This document shows, piece by piece, positions 17,724 through 24,981 of a stretch of 45,072 nt of DNA. Numbering within the stretch: position 1 is the first letter of the stretch; each line of letters starts with the position of its first letter. The stretch comes from Nitrospirota bacterium (GTDB lineage: Bacteria > Nitrospirota > Nitrospiria > Nitrospirales > NS-4), in contig VBOD01000105.1 of NCBI GenBank assembly GCA_005877615.1, forward strand, positions 1-45,072. The letters run 5' to 3'. A program made the position numbers and the translations under genes. Under the pieces are notes generated by a model, which was not told the DNA's origin, did no database searches, and was given only the letters and a program-made list of their open reading frames with translations.

Positions 17724-19435
17724 CGCGCTGCAAGAATCTGGCCTTGCTCCGTTTTCGGTACGATGCCCAGATGGCGTACCGCCTGCGTCGCAATCCGCTG
17801 GAAGACGGGCGCCGCCACAGTGCCTCCCCAGTGCTCGGTCCGCGGCTCATCCACCACGACCAGGATGGCCAGCTTGGGATCGTCCGCTGGCAGGAACCCG
17901 ACGAACGAGCTGACCATCCGCGTTGCCGAATAGGCTCCGGTGAGCGGATCGATCTTCTGCGCGGTCCCGGTCTTGCCGGCCACGTCGTACCCGGGCACAG
18001 CCCCGAGCATGCCGGTCCCGCCGGGCAGGACGGCGCCGCGCATGATCTCGGTCAGGTCCTTGGCCGTTTTCGTGGAGATGGGGCGGCGGCGGACGACCGG
18101 CTCGAAGCGAGCAACGGTCTCCCCGGTCGAGGATCGGACCTCGGACACCACGTAGGGCCGCATCAGCCAGCCTCCGTTGGCAATGGCCGCCACCGCCATC
18201 ACCAACTGCAAGGGGGTCACCCCGATCTCTTGGCCAATAGCGATCGAAGCCCGCGTGCGGCGGCCCCACTCGTGGAGTTCCTTGGTCAGGCCTCGCTGTT
18301 CTCCTGTCAGATCGACGTCTGTCTTTTGACCAAATCCGAAGGCGTTGAGGTACCAGGCGAGCTTTGCCGGCGCCAGTTGCTGCGCCACTTTGATCATCCC
18401 GATGTTGCTGGACCGCTGAAGGACTTGGGCGAAGGTCATCCACCCGTTCTTGTGGTGATCGTGGACTACCGTGTTCTCCACGACGTACCGACCGTTCTCG
18501 CCATAGATGAACTCGCGCGGCGAGACCAGTCTCTCTTCGAGCGCCGCCGCGGCGACCACAAGCTTGAACGTTGAGCCGGGCTCGTACGCGTCGCTGATGG
18601 CGCGGTTGCGCCACAGGTTCGGATCTGCCTTGGGTTCATTAGGATCGAAGGTCGGCCGCACGGCCATGGCCAGGATCGCGCCGGTCTTCGGCTCCACCAC
18701 GATGACGACGCCCGAGACCGCCCGCGTGCGCGCGACCACATTGGCCAGCTCCTGGTCTGCGATATATTGAATCACCTCATCGATCGTGAGGACCAGATCC
18801 TTGCCCGGGGACGGCGCGACGTAATTGAGCCCTTTCGGGAACACAGCCCCGCCGAAGGCATCCCGTTCTACCACCAGCCGACCCCGCTCACCCCGCAGCG
18901 CGGCATCGTACCGCCGCTCCAGCCCCTCCAACCCTTGGTTGTCGATATTGCCAAACCCGAGGACGTGCGACAGCATAACACCTTTGGGATAGAACCGACG
19001 CCCCTCAGGAATTACCCCAATGCCATCGAGGGCAAGACCCTGTAACCCCTCTGCCCGCTCGGGCGTGAGATGTCGCTGCAGCCAGACAAAGTCCCGCTCG
19101 CTCTTCAACTTGGCTTCCAGTTGCCGCGCGTCCGCCTTGAGCACACGGCTGAGCCGGACGGCCGTGGCCCGGGGGTCCGACACGTATTTGGGAGCGCCGA
19201 AGACCGATGGCACATCCATGGTGATCGCTAAGATCTTACCGTTACGATCGAAGATCGCGCCACGCCCGCCCTCCACCGTAAGCATCTTTTGGTACTGGCG
19301 GCCGGCCAACTGGGCCAACTCGTCCGCGCGGATGACCTGCAACTGGAAGAGGCGTCCCAAGGCGACGAGAAAACCAAGGCCCAGCAGTATCCCCGCCGCG
19401 ACTGTCCGCCAGCGTCTGGCGTCCTCTTCCATCAT
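17720..19435 (-). CDS. ftsI: Septal peptidoglycan transpeptidase FtsI (class B penicillin-binding protein)
   Basis: Bitopic class B PBP cross-linking septal peptidoglycan. One N-terminal transmembrane helix (TVAAGILLGLGFLVALGRLF, about residues 11-30) is followed by a PBP dimer domain (GRGAIFDRNGKILAITMDVPS). The transpeptidase domain has SxxK in YEPGSTFKLVVAAAALEE, SxN in LQRSSNIGMIKVAQ and KTG in DVAGKTGTAQKID. Length is 571 residues and no PASTA repeats follow. The start at 19435 has GAGGGAGGG about 13 nt upstream, a rather long spacing; an adjacent second ATG is possible. It lies 19 nt after ftsL. Confidence 0.96.
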   Translation of the reverse strand: MMEEDARRWRTVAAGILLGLGFLVALGRLFQLQVIRADELAQLAGRQYQKMLTVEGGRGAIFDRNGKILAITMDVPSVFGAPKYVSDPRATAVRLSRVLKADARQLEAKLKSERDFVWLQRHLTPERAEGLQGLALDGIGVIPEGRRFYPKGVMLSHVLGFGNIDNQGLEGLERRYDAALRGERGRLVVERDAFGGAVFPKGLNYVAPSPGKDLVLTIDEVIQYIADQELANVVARTRAVSGVVIVVEPKTGAILAMAVRPTFDPNEPKADPNLWRNRAISDAYEPGSTFKLVVAAAALEERLVSPREFIYGENGRYVVENTVVHDHHKNGWMTFAQVLQRSSNIGMIKVAQQLAPAKLAWYLNAFGFGQKTDVDLTGEQRGLTKELHEWGRRTRASIAIGQEIGVTPLQLVMAVAAIANGGWLMRPYVVSEVRSSTGETVARFEPVVRRRPISTKTAKDLTEIMRGAVLPGGTGMLGAVPGYDVAGKTGTAQKIDPLTGAYSATRMVSSFVGFLPADDPKLAILVVVDEPRTEHWGGTVAAPVFQRIATQAVRHLGIVPKTEQGQILAAR

Positions 19436-19454
19436 GGCAGACGCCGACCCTCCC

Positions 19455-19766
19455 TCATCGGGTATGCGACGCCCGGACTACGCGTCCCGCCGGCTCGTTC
19501 CTCGATGGCGGTGAAACGCCCTGCACCAACACGACCTGATTGTACCGGGGCTGCGTCATGCCAAGCCGAGACACTGCCACCCGTTCGATCTGATCCGGCG
19601 CGGTCAACCGGGCGAACTCCAGCTTCAGCATTTTCTGCTCCTGCTGCGCCTGCTTCTTCCATGCCTGGAGCTGCTCAATCGCATACCCGGTCCGGTAGAT
19701 ATCCATTTTCTCCCACACGGCGCAGAGAGCGAGAGCTAACAGCACCGTTCCTGCCAGGAATTTCAT
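19455..19766 (-). CDS. ftsL: Cell division protein FtsL
   Basis: Small bitopic divisome protein of 103 residues. MKFLAGTVLLALALCAVWEKMDIY forms a transmembrane helix at the extreme N-terminus, followed by a periplasmic leucine-zipper-like coiled coil (YAIEQLQAWKKQAQQEQKMLKLEFARLTAP) and a C-terminal tail. Sequence conservation in FtsL is low, so the call rests on size, topology and position between rsmH and ftsI. The start at 19766 is an ATGA overlap with the rsmH stop; the longer track ORF begins inside rsmH. The tail RLGMTQPRYNQVV resembles the FtsL end that contacts FtsI and FtsB in other species. Confidence 0.85.
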   Translation of the reverse strand: MKFLAGTVLLALALCAVWEKMDIYRTGYAIEQLQAWKKQAQQEQKMLKLEFARLTAPDQIERVAVSRLGMTQPRYNQVVLVQGVSPPSRNEPAGRVVRASHTR

Positions 19767-20662
19767 GCGGCGGCCTCCCGCGCAGCCAGTACCCGCAGTT
19801 TGGCGCTTCGGGCACGGGGATTCTCCACACATTCCTCGGCCGACGGTGTGATCGGGCGCTTGGTCAGGACAGTGAAACCCGCCGCCGGTCCCTGCGCCAG
19901 TGCCCGGAACGTGTGCTTCACGATGCGGTCTTCGAGCGAATGGAAGGCGAGGACCACAAGCCGACCGCCGGGACGCAACAGCGCAGCGATCTGTCGCAGC
20001 GCTGGTTCGAGGCTTTCGAGTTCGTGGTTTACGGCGATCCGTAGCGCCTGAAAGGTCCGCGTGGCGAAGTGGAGCCGTCCGTGCAGGTACACCGGCGGCA
20101 CCGCTTCTCGGATGACCTCGACCAACGCCAGCGTCGTCAGAACGGGGCTTTGGGCTCGCCTTCGGACGATTCCCTTAGTAATGCGTCGTGCGTAGCGCTC
20201 CTCTCCGTGTTCCTCAAGGATCCGGGCCAGCTCCTTCTCCGGCAGGCGATTGACGAGATCCGCAGCCGTCACGGAGTCCCGCACGTCCATCCGCATGTCC
20301 AGCGGTCCGTTCGCCAGAAAACTGAACCCCCGGGCGGGCGTGTCCAGTTGCAGGGAGGAGACACCCAGGTCCAGCAGGGCACCATCGAGATTGCGCTCTG
20401 TCGTTTCTCGCACCACATACGGGGCATCACCATAAGTAGCCTGCACGACCACCGCCCGATCGCCGTACGGGCGGAGTGCCTGCCGGGCGGTCGCCACTGC
20501 TGTTGCGTCACGATCCAACGCGACGATCCGCCCATCTGGCCCACTCGCTTCAAGGATGGCCAAGCTGTGTCCTCCCGCCCCGGTCGTCCCGTCGAGATAG
20601 ATCCCTCCAGCCCTTGGTTGCAGCCAAGCCAACACTTCTTGCAGCATCACAGGGCGGTGCAT
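19763..20662 (-). CDS. rsmH: 16S rRNA m4C1402 methyltransferase RsmH (MraW)
   Basis: S-adenosylmethionine-dependent methyltransferase acting on C1402 of 16S rRNA. HRPVMLQEVLAWL is the canonical N-terminus, and YLDGTTGAGGHSLAILEA is the SAM-binding loop. LDLGVSSLQLDTPARGFSF is the family signature, and NHELESLEPALRQIAALLRPGGRLVVLAFHSLEDRIVK completes the catalytic fold (in part). Length is 299 residues. It is the first gene of the dcw operon here, where most bacteria have mraZ before it. The ribosome-binding site is weak (CAGGA about 9 nt before the ATG). Its 3' end overlaps ftsL. Confidence 0.97.
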   Translation of the reverse strand: MHRPVMLQEVLAWLQPRAGGIYLDGTTGAGGHSLAILEASGPDGRIVALDRDATAVATARQALRPYGDRAVVVQATYGDAPYVVRETTERNLDGALLDLGVSSLQLDTPARGFSFLANGPLDMRMDVRDSVTAADLVNRLPEKELARILEEHGEERYARRITKGIVRRRAQSPVLTTLALVEVIREAVPPVYLHGRLHFATRTFQALRIAVNHELESLEPALRQIAALLRPGGRLVVLAFHSLEDRIVKHTFRALAQGPAAGFTVLTKRPITPSAEECVENPRARSAKLRVLAAREAAA

Positions 20663-20745
20663 GACTGCAATCCTGACCAGGTTCCATCATCAGCGGCCAA
20701 CAATAAGAAGGTCGCTCATTCTAAAGTTTTACCATTAGGAGAGAA

Positions 20746-20770
20746 CCACTCATACCCACTTTCACCCACT
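20746..20770 (-). promoter_or_regulatory. Putative MraZ box: three AGTGG repeats, 10-bp period
   Basis: Read on the minus strand the site is AGTGGGTGAA, AGTGGGTATG, AGTGGTTCTC: three direct repeats with an exact 10-bp period. MraZ, the dcw repressor in E. coli and other bacteria, binds TGGGN repeats spaced by 5 nt, the same spacing as here. The third copy is degenerate. The site lies just downstream of the predicted transcription start and about 85 nt before rsmH. The repeats are seen directly; MraZ binding is inferred. Confidence 0.75.
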
Positions 20771-20780
20771 ATTCGGCGCA

Positions 20781-20808
20781 AGTATACCTGCCGCCAAGGC
20801 ATTGTCAA
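20781..20808 (-). promoter_or_regulatory. Predicted sigma-70 promoter of the dcw operon
   Basis: On the minus strand TTGACA (20808-20803), a 16-bp spacer and TATACT (20786-20781) form a near-consensus promoter. An A/T-rich tract (CATAAATTTTTC) immediately upstream could act as an UP element. The predicted start is near 20774, giving a leader of about 110 nt before rsmH that contains the MraZ-like repeats. No longer ORF is seen in this leader. Confidence 0.75.
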
Positions 20809-20880
20809 GAAAAATTTATGGTTTTTGAATGGATTGGAAAATCTTCCCTAATGCTATGGCCTGTGGATAAATATGGACAT

Positions 20881-20920
20881 CCTAGTTGGCTTGCCTAGGG
20901 ATTGGTAGCGAAGCCTACCA
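20881..20920 (-). terminator. Possible hairpins downstream of asnS
   Basis: Two short inverted repeats follow the asnS stop: TGGTAG/CTACCA (20903-20920, 6-nt loop) and CCTAG/CTAGG (20881-20899, 9-nt loop). Neither is followed by a clear T-run on the minus strand, so they are weak candidates for transcription termination before the dcw promoter. The rest of 20663-20945 holds only the promoter and repeats listed separately. Confidence 0.3.
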
Positions 20921-20945
20921 CGACCAGTTGTGAGAGGCGAACGGG

Positions 20946-22241
20946 TTAGGGGTAAATCTTGTACAGCATGCGAGGGAAAGGAATGGTCTCCCGGACATGC
21001 TCCAGCCCACAGATCCAGGCCACCGCTCGTTCGATACCCATCCCGAAACCGGCGTGAGGGACCGATCCGAACGTGCGAAGCTCCACGTACCACCGGTAGG
21101 CGTCTTCGGACAACTGGTGGGCTTTCAGGCGCGCGAGCAGCTTGTCGCGCTCGTGGATGCGCTGCCCGCCACCGATGATCTCGCCATACCCTTCCGGGGC
21201 CAGAACGTCCATGCACAGAGCCAGATCCGAGTTCTCAGGATCATTTTGCATGTAAAACGCCTTCAAAGCCGTCGGATAGCGGTGAATGATCACCGGGCGG
21301 TCGAATTCATTGGAGAGGATCGTCTCCTCGTCGCCGCCGAAGTCGTCACCCGGTTGGATCGGGTTGCCCTTCTTCTGCAGCCGTTCCACCGCTTCGGCGT
21401 AAGTGATCCGGGGAAACGGGGCAACGACGACCTCCAGCTTGTTCATATCCCGTTCCAAGACCTTCAACTCTTCCCGCCGGCGCTCCAGCACACGGGCGAC
21501 GATAGACGTCAGAAACTCCTCGGCCAGCGCCATGACATCGGCGAGCTCCGCAAAGGCGACCTCCGGCTCCACCATCCAGAACTCCATGAGGTGGCGTCTA
21601 GTCTTGGACTTCTCGGCCCGGAAGGTCGGTCCGAAACAATACACTTTGCCGAACGCCGCGGCGGTCGCTTCGTTGTAGAGTTGGCCGCTTTGGGTCAGAT
21701 AGGCCTTTTCGCCGAAATAGTCGGTCTCGAACAGCGTGGTCGTCCCCTCGCAGGCGTTCGGGGTGAAGATGGGCGTGTCGACCAGGAGGAACCCGCGATC
21801 ATCGAAAAAAGTGCGGCAGGCGCGGATGATCTCGTGACGGATGCGCAAGATCGCTTGCTGGCGGTGGGATCGGATCCAGAGATGCCGATGCTCCATCAGG
21901 AAGCCGGTCCCGTGCTCTTTGGGCTGGATCGGGAACTCTTCCTGAACGAGATGGAGCACCTCTAGTCGGTTGACATGCAGCTCGTGCCCGCCCGGTGCCC
22001 GCGCGTCGGCCTGGACGGCTCCGGTCAGCACGAGGGACGATTCTTGGGTCAGCCGGCTGGTCAGCTCGAACGCTTCGTCCCCGACCGCAGCCTTGCTGAC
22101 GACGGCCTGTATATCGCCCGTCCCATCCCGCACGACGAGGAATGCGATCTTGCCTCCGACCCGCTTGTGGCGAAGCCACCCTCGAACCGTCGCCTCCTGT
22201 CCCGCATACCGCGCAATATCTTTGACATCCGAGATCGGCAT
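20946..22241 (-). CDS. asnS: Asparagine--tRNA ligase
   Basis: Class IIb aminoacyl-tRNA synthetase of 431 residues. The N-terminal OB-fold anticodon-binding domain is about residues 15-105 ([22 protein letters not shown]). Class II motif 2 is [20 protein letters not shown] and motif 3 is [20 protein letters not shown]. The AsnS-specific THATLTEFW-like stretch appears as [13 protein letters not shown]. The enzyme attaches Asn to tRNA-Asn in the cytoplasm, so the cell need not rely only on the GatCAB route. No Shine-Dalgarno precedes the ATG; instead an extended -10 box ends 8 nt upstream. It is transcribed in the same direction as the dcw cluster but from its own promoter. Confidence 0.95.
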   Translation of the reverse strand: MPISDVKDIARYAGQEATVRGWLRHKRVGGKIAFLVVRDGTGDIQAVVSKAAVGDEAFELTSRLTQESSLVLTGAVQADARAPGGHELHVNRLEVLHLVQEEFPIQPKEHGTGFLMEHRHLWIRSHRQQAILRIRHEIIRACRTFFDDRGFLLVDTPIFTPNACEGTTTLFETDYFGEKAYLTQSGQLYNEATAAAFGKVYCFGPTFRAEKSKTRRHLMEFWMVEPEVAFAELADVMALAEEFLTSIVARVLERRREELKVLERDMNKLEVVVAPFPRITYAEAVERLQKKGNPIQPGDDFGGDEETILSNEFDRPVIIHRYPTALKAFYMQNDPENSDLALCMDVLAPEGYGEIIGGGQRIHERDKLLARLKAHQLSEDAYRWYVELRTFGSVPHAGFGMGIERAVAWICGLEHVRETIPFPRMLYKIYP

Positions 22242-22249
22242 GGGGCGAG

Positions 22250-22258
22250 TCTATATCA
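22250..22258 (-). promoter_or_regulatory. Extended -10 promoter element of asnS
   Basis: The minus strand reads TGATATAGA, which matches TGn plus a TATAAT-like hexamer, with only 8 nt before the asnS ATG. A TTGCGC at 22276-22271 is a weak -35 with a 15-bp spacer. Start of transcription would fall within about 2 nt of the start codon. Confidence 0.5.
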
Positions 22259-22292
22259 GGGTCACGGTCGGCGCAAGACGCAGGCAGTCTGG

Positions 22293-22321
22293 TTGCGCCA
22301 CCGATGCCGACTCCGTAGAAT
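22293..22321 (+). promoter_or_regulatory. Predicted promoter of the VCBS lipoprotein gene
   Basis: TTGCGC (22293-22298), a 17-bp spacer and TAGAAT (22316-22321) are followed by 9 nt and then the GTG start. The -10 matches 5 of 6 consensus bases; the -35 keeps only TTG. It would give an almost leaderless message. It shares the 89-bp divergent region with the asnS promoter. Confidence 0.45.
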
Positions 22322-22330
22322 AGTCGGTTT

Positions 22331-23491
22331 GTGAACAGTCCGCGCCACATGTGCCTGCGTCTTTCGGCCTGTCTCCTCCTGCTGGTAGGGACCGGGTGCA
22401 CGCGGAGCGAATCCCACCAGGCCCCCGACCTTTTTTACCTCTACAAAACCGTCGAGGTCGGAAAAAATCCGACGAGCGTCGTCACGGGGGACCTGAACGG
22501 GGACCGCATCGCCGATCTGATCACAACCAACATTGGCAGTGACTCGCTCAGCGTGCTGATCGGCATCGGCGACGGTAACTTTCGCGACCCGGTGACCATC
22601 CGAATGCCGGAACAGCCGCGGGCGGTGGTGCTTCACGACTTCAACGAGGACGGGAAGCTCGATATGGCCGTGGCGACTGCCGGCAACAATCGGGTGACGA
22701 TCCTTCTGGGCGACGGGACCGGCCAGTTCACGCGAGGAGACAGCTATCCGGCGGTCAGGTCGCCGGTCAGCTTAGCCGTCGGAGACTTCAACCACGACCG
22801 CAAGGCAGACCTCGCCGTGGCGCTCCGCAACGACAAGCTCCTGGTCCTTCTCGGGCGTGGGGACGGCAGCTTCCTGCAAAAGGCCGTCTACGAATACGGA
22901 GATACCCCGACCTCCGTCGTGGCCGCGGACGTCAATGAAGACGGCCTACCGGACCTCGTGGTGACTCACGGGGGGAAAATGAGCAGCAGCGTTGTGGTCT
23001 TTCTGGGTAACGGGGATGGCACCTTCCGCTCACCTGTCGCCTACAAGACCGGTCACAGCCCGCTCAACGTGTCCGTCTTGGACCTCAACGGCGATCGCCA
23101 TCTGGACCTGCTCGTCGTCAACGGCGAACGGGACGACATCAGCGTGTTCTTCGGCAAGGGAGATGGCACGTTTACGCAAGGGGTCTCCTTCGGTGCGAAC
23201 GCCGGTCCGATCGCGACGGTGACCCAGGACTTCGACGGGGACGGCAAGACGGACATCGCCGTCGCGAACAACCTGTCGAGCGACCTCTCTGTCCTTCTCG
23301 GGAAGGGAGACGGCACCTTCTGGCAGCCTCCCCGCAGCTACCGCACCGGCGCCGCGCCCTTCGCGGTCACGGCCGTCTCGTTCGCGCCCCAGGATCCCAG
23401 GCCAGGCCTGGTGACCGCGAACAACCTTGCCAACACGATCTCGATCTTTCTGGCCAAGGACCCGCGTTCCAATCTCGTGCCTCGGAACTGA
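22331..23491 (+). CDS. VCBS/FG-GAP repeat lipoprotein, probable seven-bladed beta-propeller
   Basis: 386 residues with a signal peptide and a lipobox-like VGTGC, giving a lipidated Cys23. The mature part has repeats of about 49 residues, each with a calcium-type DxNxDxxxD loop: DLNGDRIAD (D54), DFNEDGKLD (D103), DFNHDRKAD (D152), DVNEDGLPD (D200), DLNGDRHLD (D251), DFDGDGKTD (D300). A degenerate last copy is near residue 350. Each blade also carries VLLGxGDGxF. This predicts a seven-bladed FG-GAP propeller anchored in the outer or inner membrane; the ligand is unknown. The start is a GTG at 22331 without a Shine-Dalgarno; an ATG at 22349 is an alternative. No partner gene is obvious. Confidence 0.85.
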   Translation: MNSPRHMCLRLSACLLLLVGTGCTRSESHQAPDLFYLYKTVEVGKNPTSVVTGDLNGDRIADLITTNIGSDSLSVLIGIGDGNFRDPVTIRMPEQPRAVVLHDFNEDGKLDMAVATAGNNRVTILLGDGTGQFTRGDSYPAVRSPVSLAVGDFNHDRKADLAVALRNDKLLVLLGRGDGSFLQKAVYEYGDTPTSVVAADVNEDGLPDLVVTHGGKMSSSVVVFLGNGDGTFRSPVAYKTGHSPLNVSVLDLNGDRHLDLLVVNGERDDISVFFGKGDGTFTQGVSFGANAGPIATVTQDFDGDGKTDIAVANNLSSDLSVLLGKGDGTFWQPPRSYRTGAAPFAVTAVSFAPQDPRPGLVTANNLANTISIFLAKDPRSNLVPRN

Positions 23492-23507
23492 GGCAAATTC
23501 CGTAAGC

Positions 23508-23537
23508 TTGACATTTCAGAGGGATCACGGCTAGATT
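23508..23537 (+). promoter_or_regulatory. Predicted promoter of the 60-residue membrane protein gene
   Basis: TTGACA (23508-23513), an 18-bp spacer and TAGATT (23532-23537) lie 27 nt before a GTG start that has GGAG 10 nt upstream. The -35 is perfect, the -10 matches 4 of 6. Confidence 0.5.
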
Positions 23538-23564
23538 GGCTCCGGAAGACATGGAGTCGAGCCC

Positions 23565-23747
23565 GTGAAGACATTTCTCTGGTGGTTTGCGACAGGAGCG
23601 GTCATGACGCTTGCGGTGTTGATGGTGCAGGGAGGGGTGCAGGATCTGATCAGTGGGAACAAGAGTCCCGCCAATTTAGTGCTCACCATCACCGGCGGCG
23701 GCCTGCTCGCCGGATGCGTCGCCATCATCATGAACCGGATCAAATGA
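23565..23747 (+). CDS. Small two-helix membrane protein, function unknown
   Basis: A 60-residue protein almost entirely made of two hydrophobic helices: FLWWFATGAVMTLAVLMVQGG (about residues 4-24) and LVLTITGGGLLAGCVAIIMN (about 38-57). A short polar loop QDLISGNKSPA joins them, and a basic end RIK follows. No known family is recognised. It begins with GTG, has a GGAG site, and is preceded by a recognisable promoter, so expression is plausible. It lies between the VCBS lipoprotein gene and the zinc-ribbon/carboxypeptidase pair on the same strand. The antisense ORF over it is a shadow. Confidence 0.65.
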   Translation: MKTFLWWFATGAVMTLAVLMVQGGVQDLISGNKSPANLVLTITGGGLLAGCVAIIMNRIK

Positions 23748-23791
23748 ATGCGCATGTGGCGCGTCTTTTCGCTTGACTCCCACCCATCGCC

Positions 23792-23998
23792 ATGCCAGAG
23801 TGTCGACCCATGATGTGCCTGAAATGCCAGGGGTTCATGATGTTCGAGCGCCAGTACACGCTGGACAGTCGCCGCCTGTACGCCCGGTGTCTAAACTGCG
23901 GATTCTGGCTGGACTTGGCTGACCTGCTGCGATTCTTCCACCAGGTGCTGGAGGCCGGATTGAAAGATCTGAAGTTCCGAGTCACGATTCCTTCATGA
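23792..23998 (+). CDS. Small zinc-ribbon protein
   Basis: A 68-residue protein with two CxxC knuckles, CLKC (about residues 9-12) and CLNC (about 33-36), separated by about 20 residues containing aromatic and basic residues. This is a typical zinc-ribbon spacing. The C-terminal half (LADLLRFFHQVLEAGLKDLKF) is probably helical. The target is unknown. Its stop codon overlaps the start of the carboxypeptidase gene as ATGA, so the two are co-translated. The first ATG at 23792 is used; the tandem ATG at 23810/23813 just before CLKC could be the real start. No clear Shine-Dalgarno is seen for either. Confidence 0.7.
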   Translation: MPECRPMMCLKCQGFMMFERQYTLDSRRLYARCLNCGFWLDLADLLRFFHQVLEAGLKDLKFRVTIPS

Positions 23999-24951
23999 GG
24001 CGCTTCCGCGGTCGCCTGGTTGCCGCCTCGGTGGCCTCGGTCGTGCTCTTCCTTCAGCCGGTCGGCCATGCGGCCGGCTCGGCATCGGATCCTCCTTCCC
24101 ATTCTCTCCGCGCATCGAAGGGGAGCCCCGCTCAAGTCAAGACCCCCAAGGCCTATTCGCGGCAGGTCCCGCGACACCTTGACTCGCCGGAAGGCATTCT
24201 GCTGAAAGACCTCAAGAGCGGCCGCATCCTGCTCGAAAATCAAGCTGACCGGCCCATGGCCCCCGCCAGCCTCACCAAGATCATGTCGGCCATCGTGGTC
24301 CTCGAAGAAGGTAACCTCGAAGACCAGGTAACGGTAAGCCGACGGGCAGCGGCGGCCCACCGGATCAAGCTCCACCTGAAGCCCGGCCAATTGGTCTCGC
24401 TACGTGGCCTCCTGCAAGCCATGTTGATCCGCTCGGCGAACGACGCCTGTTTGGCCGCTGTCGAGCACGTGGCAGGCGATGAGGAGTCCTTCGTCGCGAG
24501 GATGAATGCCAAGGCAACCACCCTCGGACTGACCCGGACGCACTTCCAGAACGCCTGCGGCTTCGACATGCCCGACCATTATTCGACTGCCGAAGACCTC
24601 GCCGCCTTGACCACCTACGCCATGGGGAATGAGACCTTCGCCGCTATCGTCAGGGAGCCGGCCGCCGTCATCCGCACAGCCGATCAGCGAAAGAGGTTCA
24701 TCGCCCGAACGACCAACCGCCTGTTGGGCACCATGGATGGCGTGGTCGGGGTGAAAACCGGTTATACAAGGGAAGCAGGACGCTGTCTGATAGCCGTCGT
24801 GACGCGCGAAGACAAAGAGTTGCTGCTTGTGCTGTTGAACGCCCGCCAGCGCTGGGGGCGGGCTCAGGAACTGATCGAGCTCGGCCTACAGGCTTCCGAA
24901 GAAAGTGCCGGAGCGACCTCCGAAGAAAGTACTGGTGCAACCGTCCCTTGA
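23995..24951 (+). CDS. D-alanyl-D-alanine carboxypeptidase (peptidase S11, PBP5-type)
   Basis: Periplasmic serine carboxypeptidase that trims the terminal D-Ala from peptidoglycan stems. An N-terminal signal peptide (VAASVASVVLFLQPVGHAAG) is followed by the S11 domain. The active-site motifs are SLTK in APASLTKIMSAIVVLEEG, SAN in LIRSANDACLAAVEH and KTG in DGVVGVKTGYTREAG. Length is 318 residues. The C-terminal PBP5 beta domain and amphipathic anchor are absent. Instead it ends in a short acidic tail made of two copies of an 8-residue unit (SEESAGAT, SEESTGAT). It overlaps the zinc-ribbon gene by 4 nt. The next gene is convergent. Confidence 0.92.
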   Translation: MRRFRGRLVAASVASVVLFLQPVGHAAGSASDPPSHSLRASKGSPAQVKTPKAYSRQVPRHLDSPEGILLKDLKSGRILLENQADRPMAPASLTKIMSAIVVLEEGNLEDQVTVSRRAAAAHRIKLHLKPGQLVSLRGLLQAMLIRSANDACLAAVEHVAGDEESFVARMNAKATTLGLTRTHFQNACGFDMPDHYSTAEDLAALTTYAMGNETFAAIVREPAAVIRTADQRKRFIARTTNRLLGTMDGVVGVKTGYTREAGRCLIAVVTREDKELLLVLLNARQRWGRAQELIELGLQASEESAGATSEESTGATVP

Positions 24952-24981
24952 TCCGGCAATAGTGAGTGCCTATCGCCGCCT

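Noticed and set aside
20663-20745. Remnant of mraZ in the rsmH leader
   Set aside because: I checked the leader frames; only very short ORFs are present, and nothing resembles the MraZ N-terminus.
22262-22636. 124-residue minus-strand ORF upstream of asnS
   Set aside because: Mostly antisense to the VCBS lipoprotein; no motif, and it would overlap the asnS promoter.
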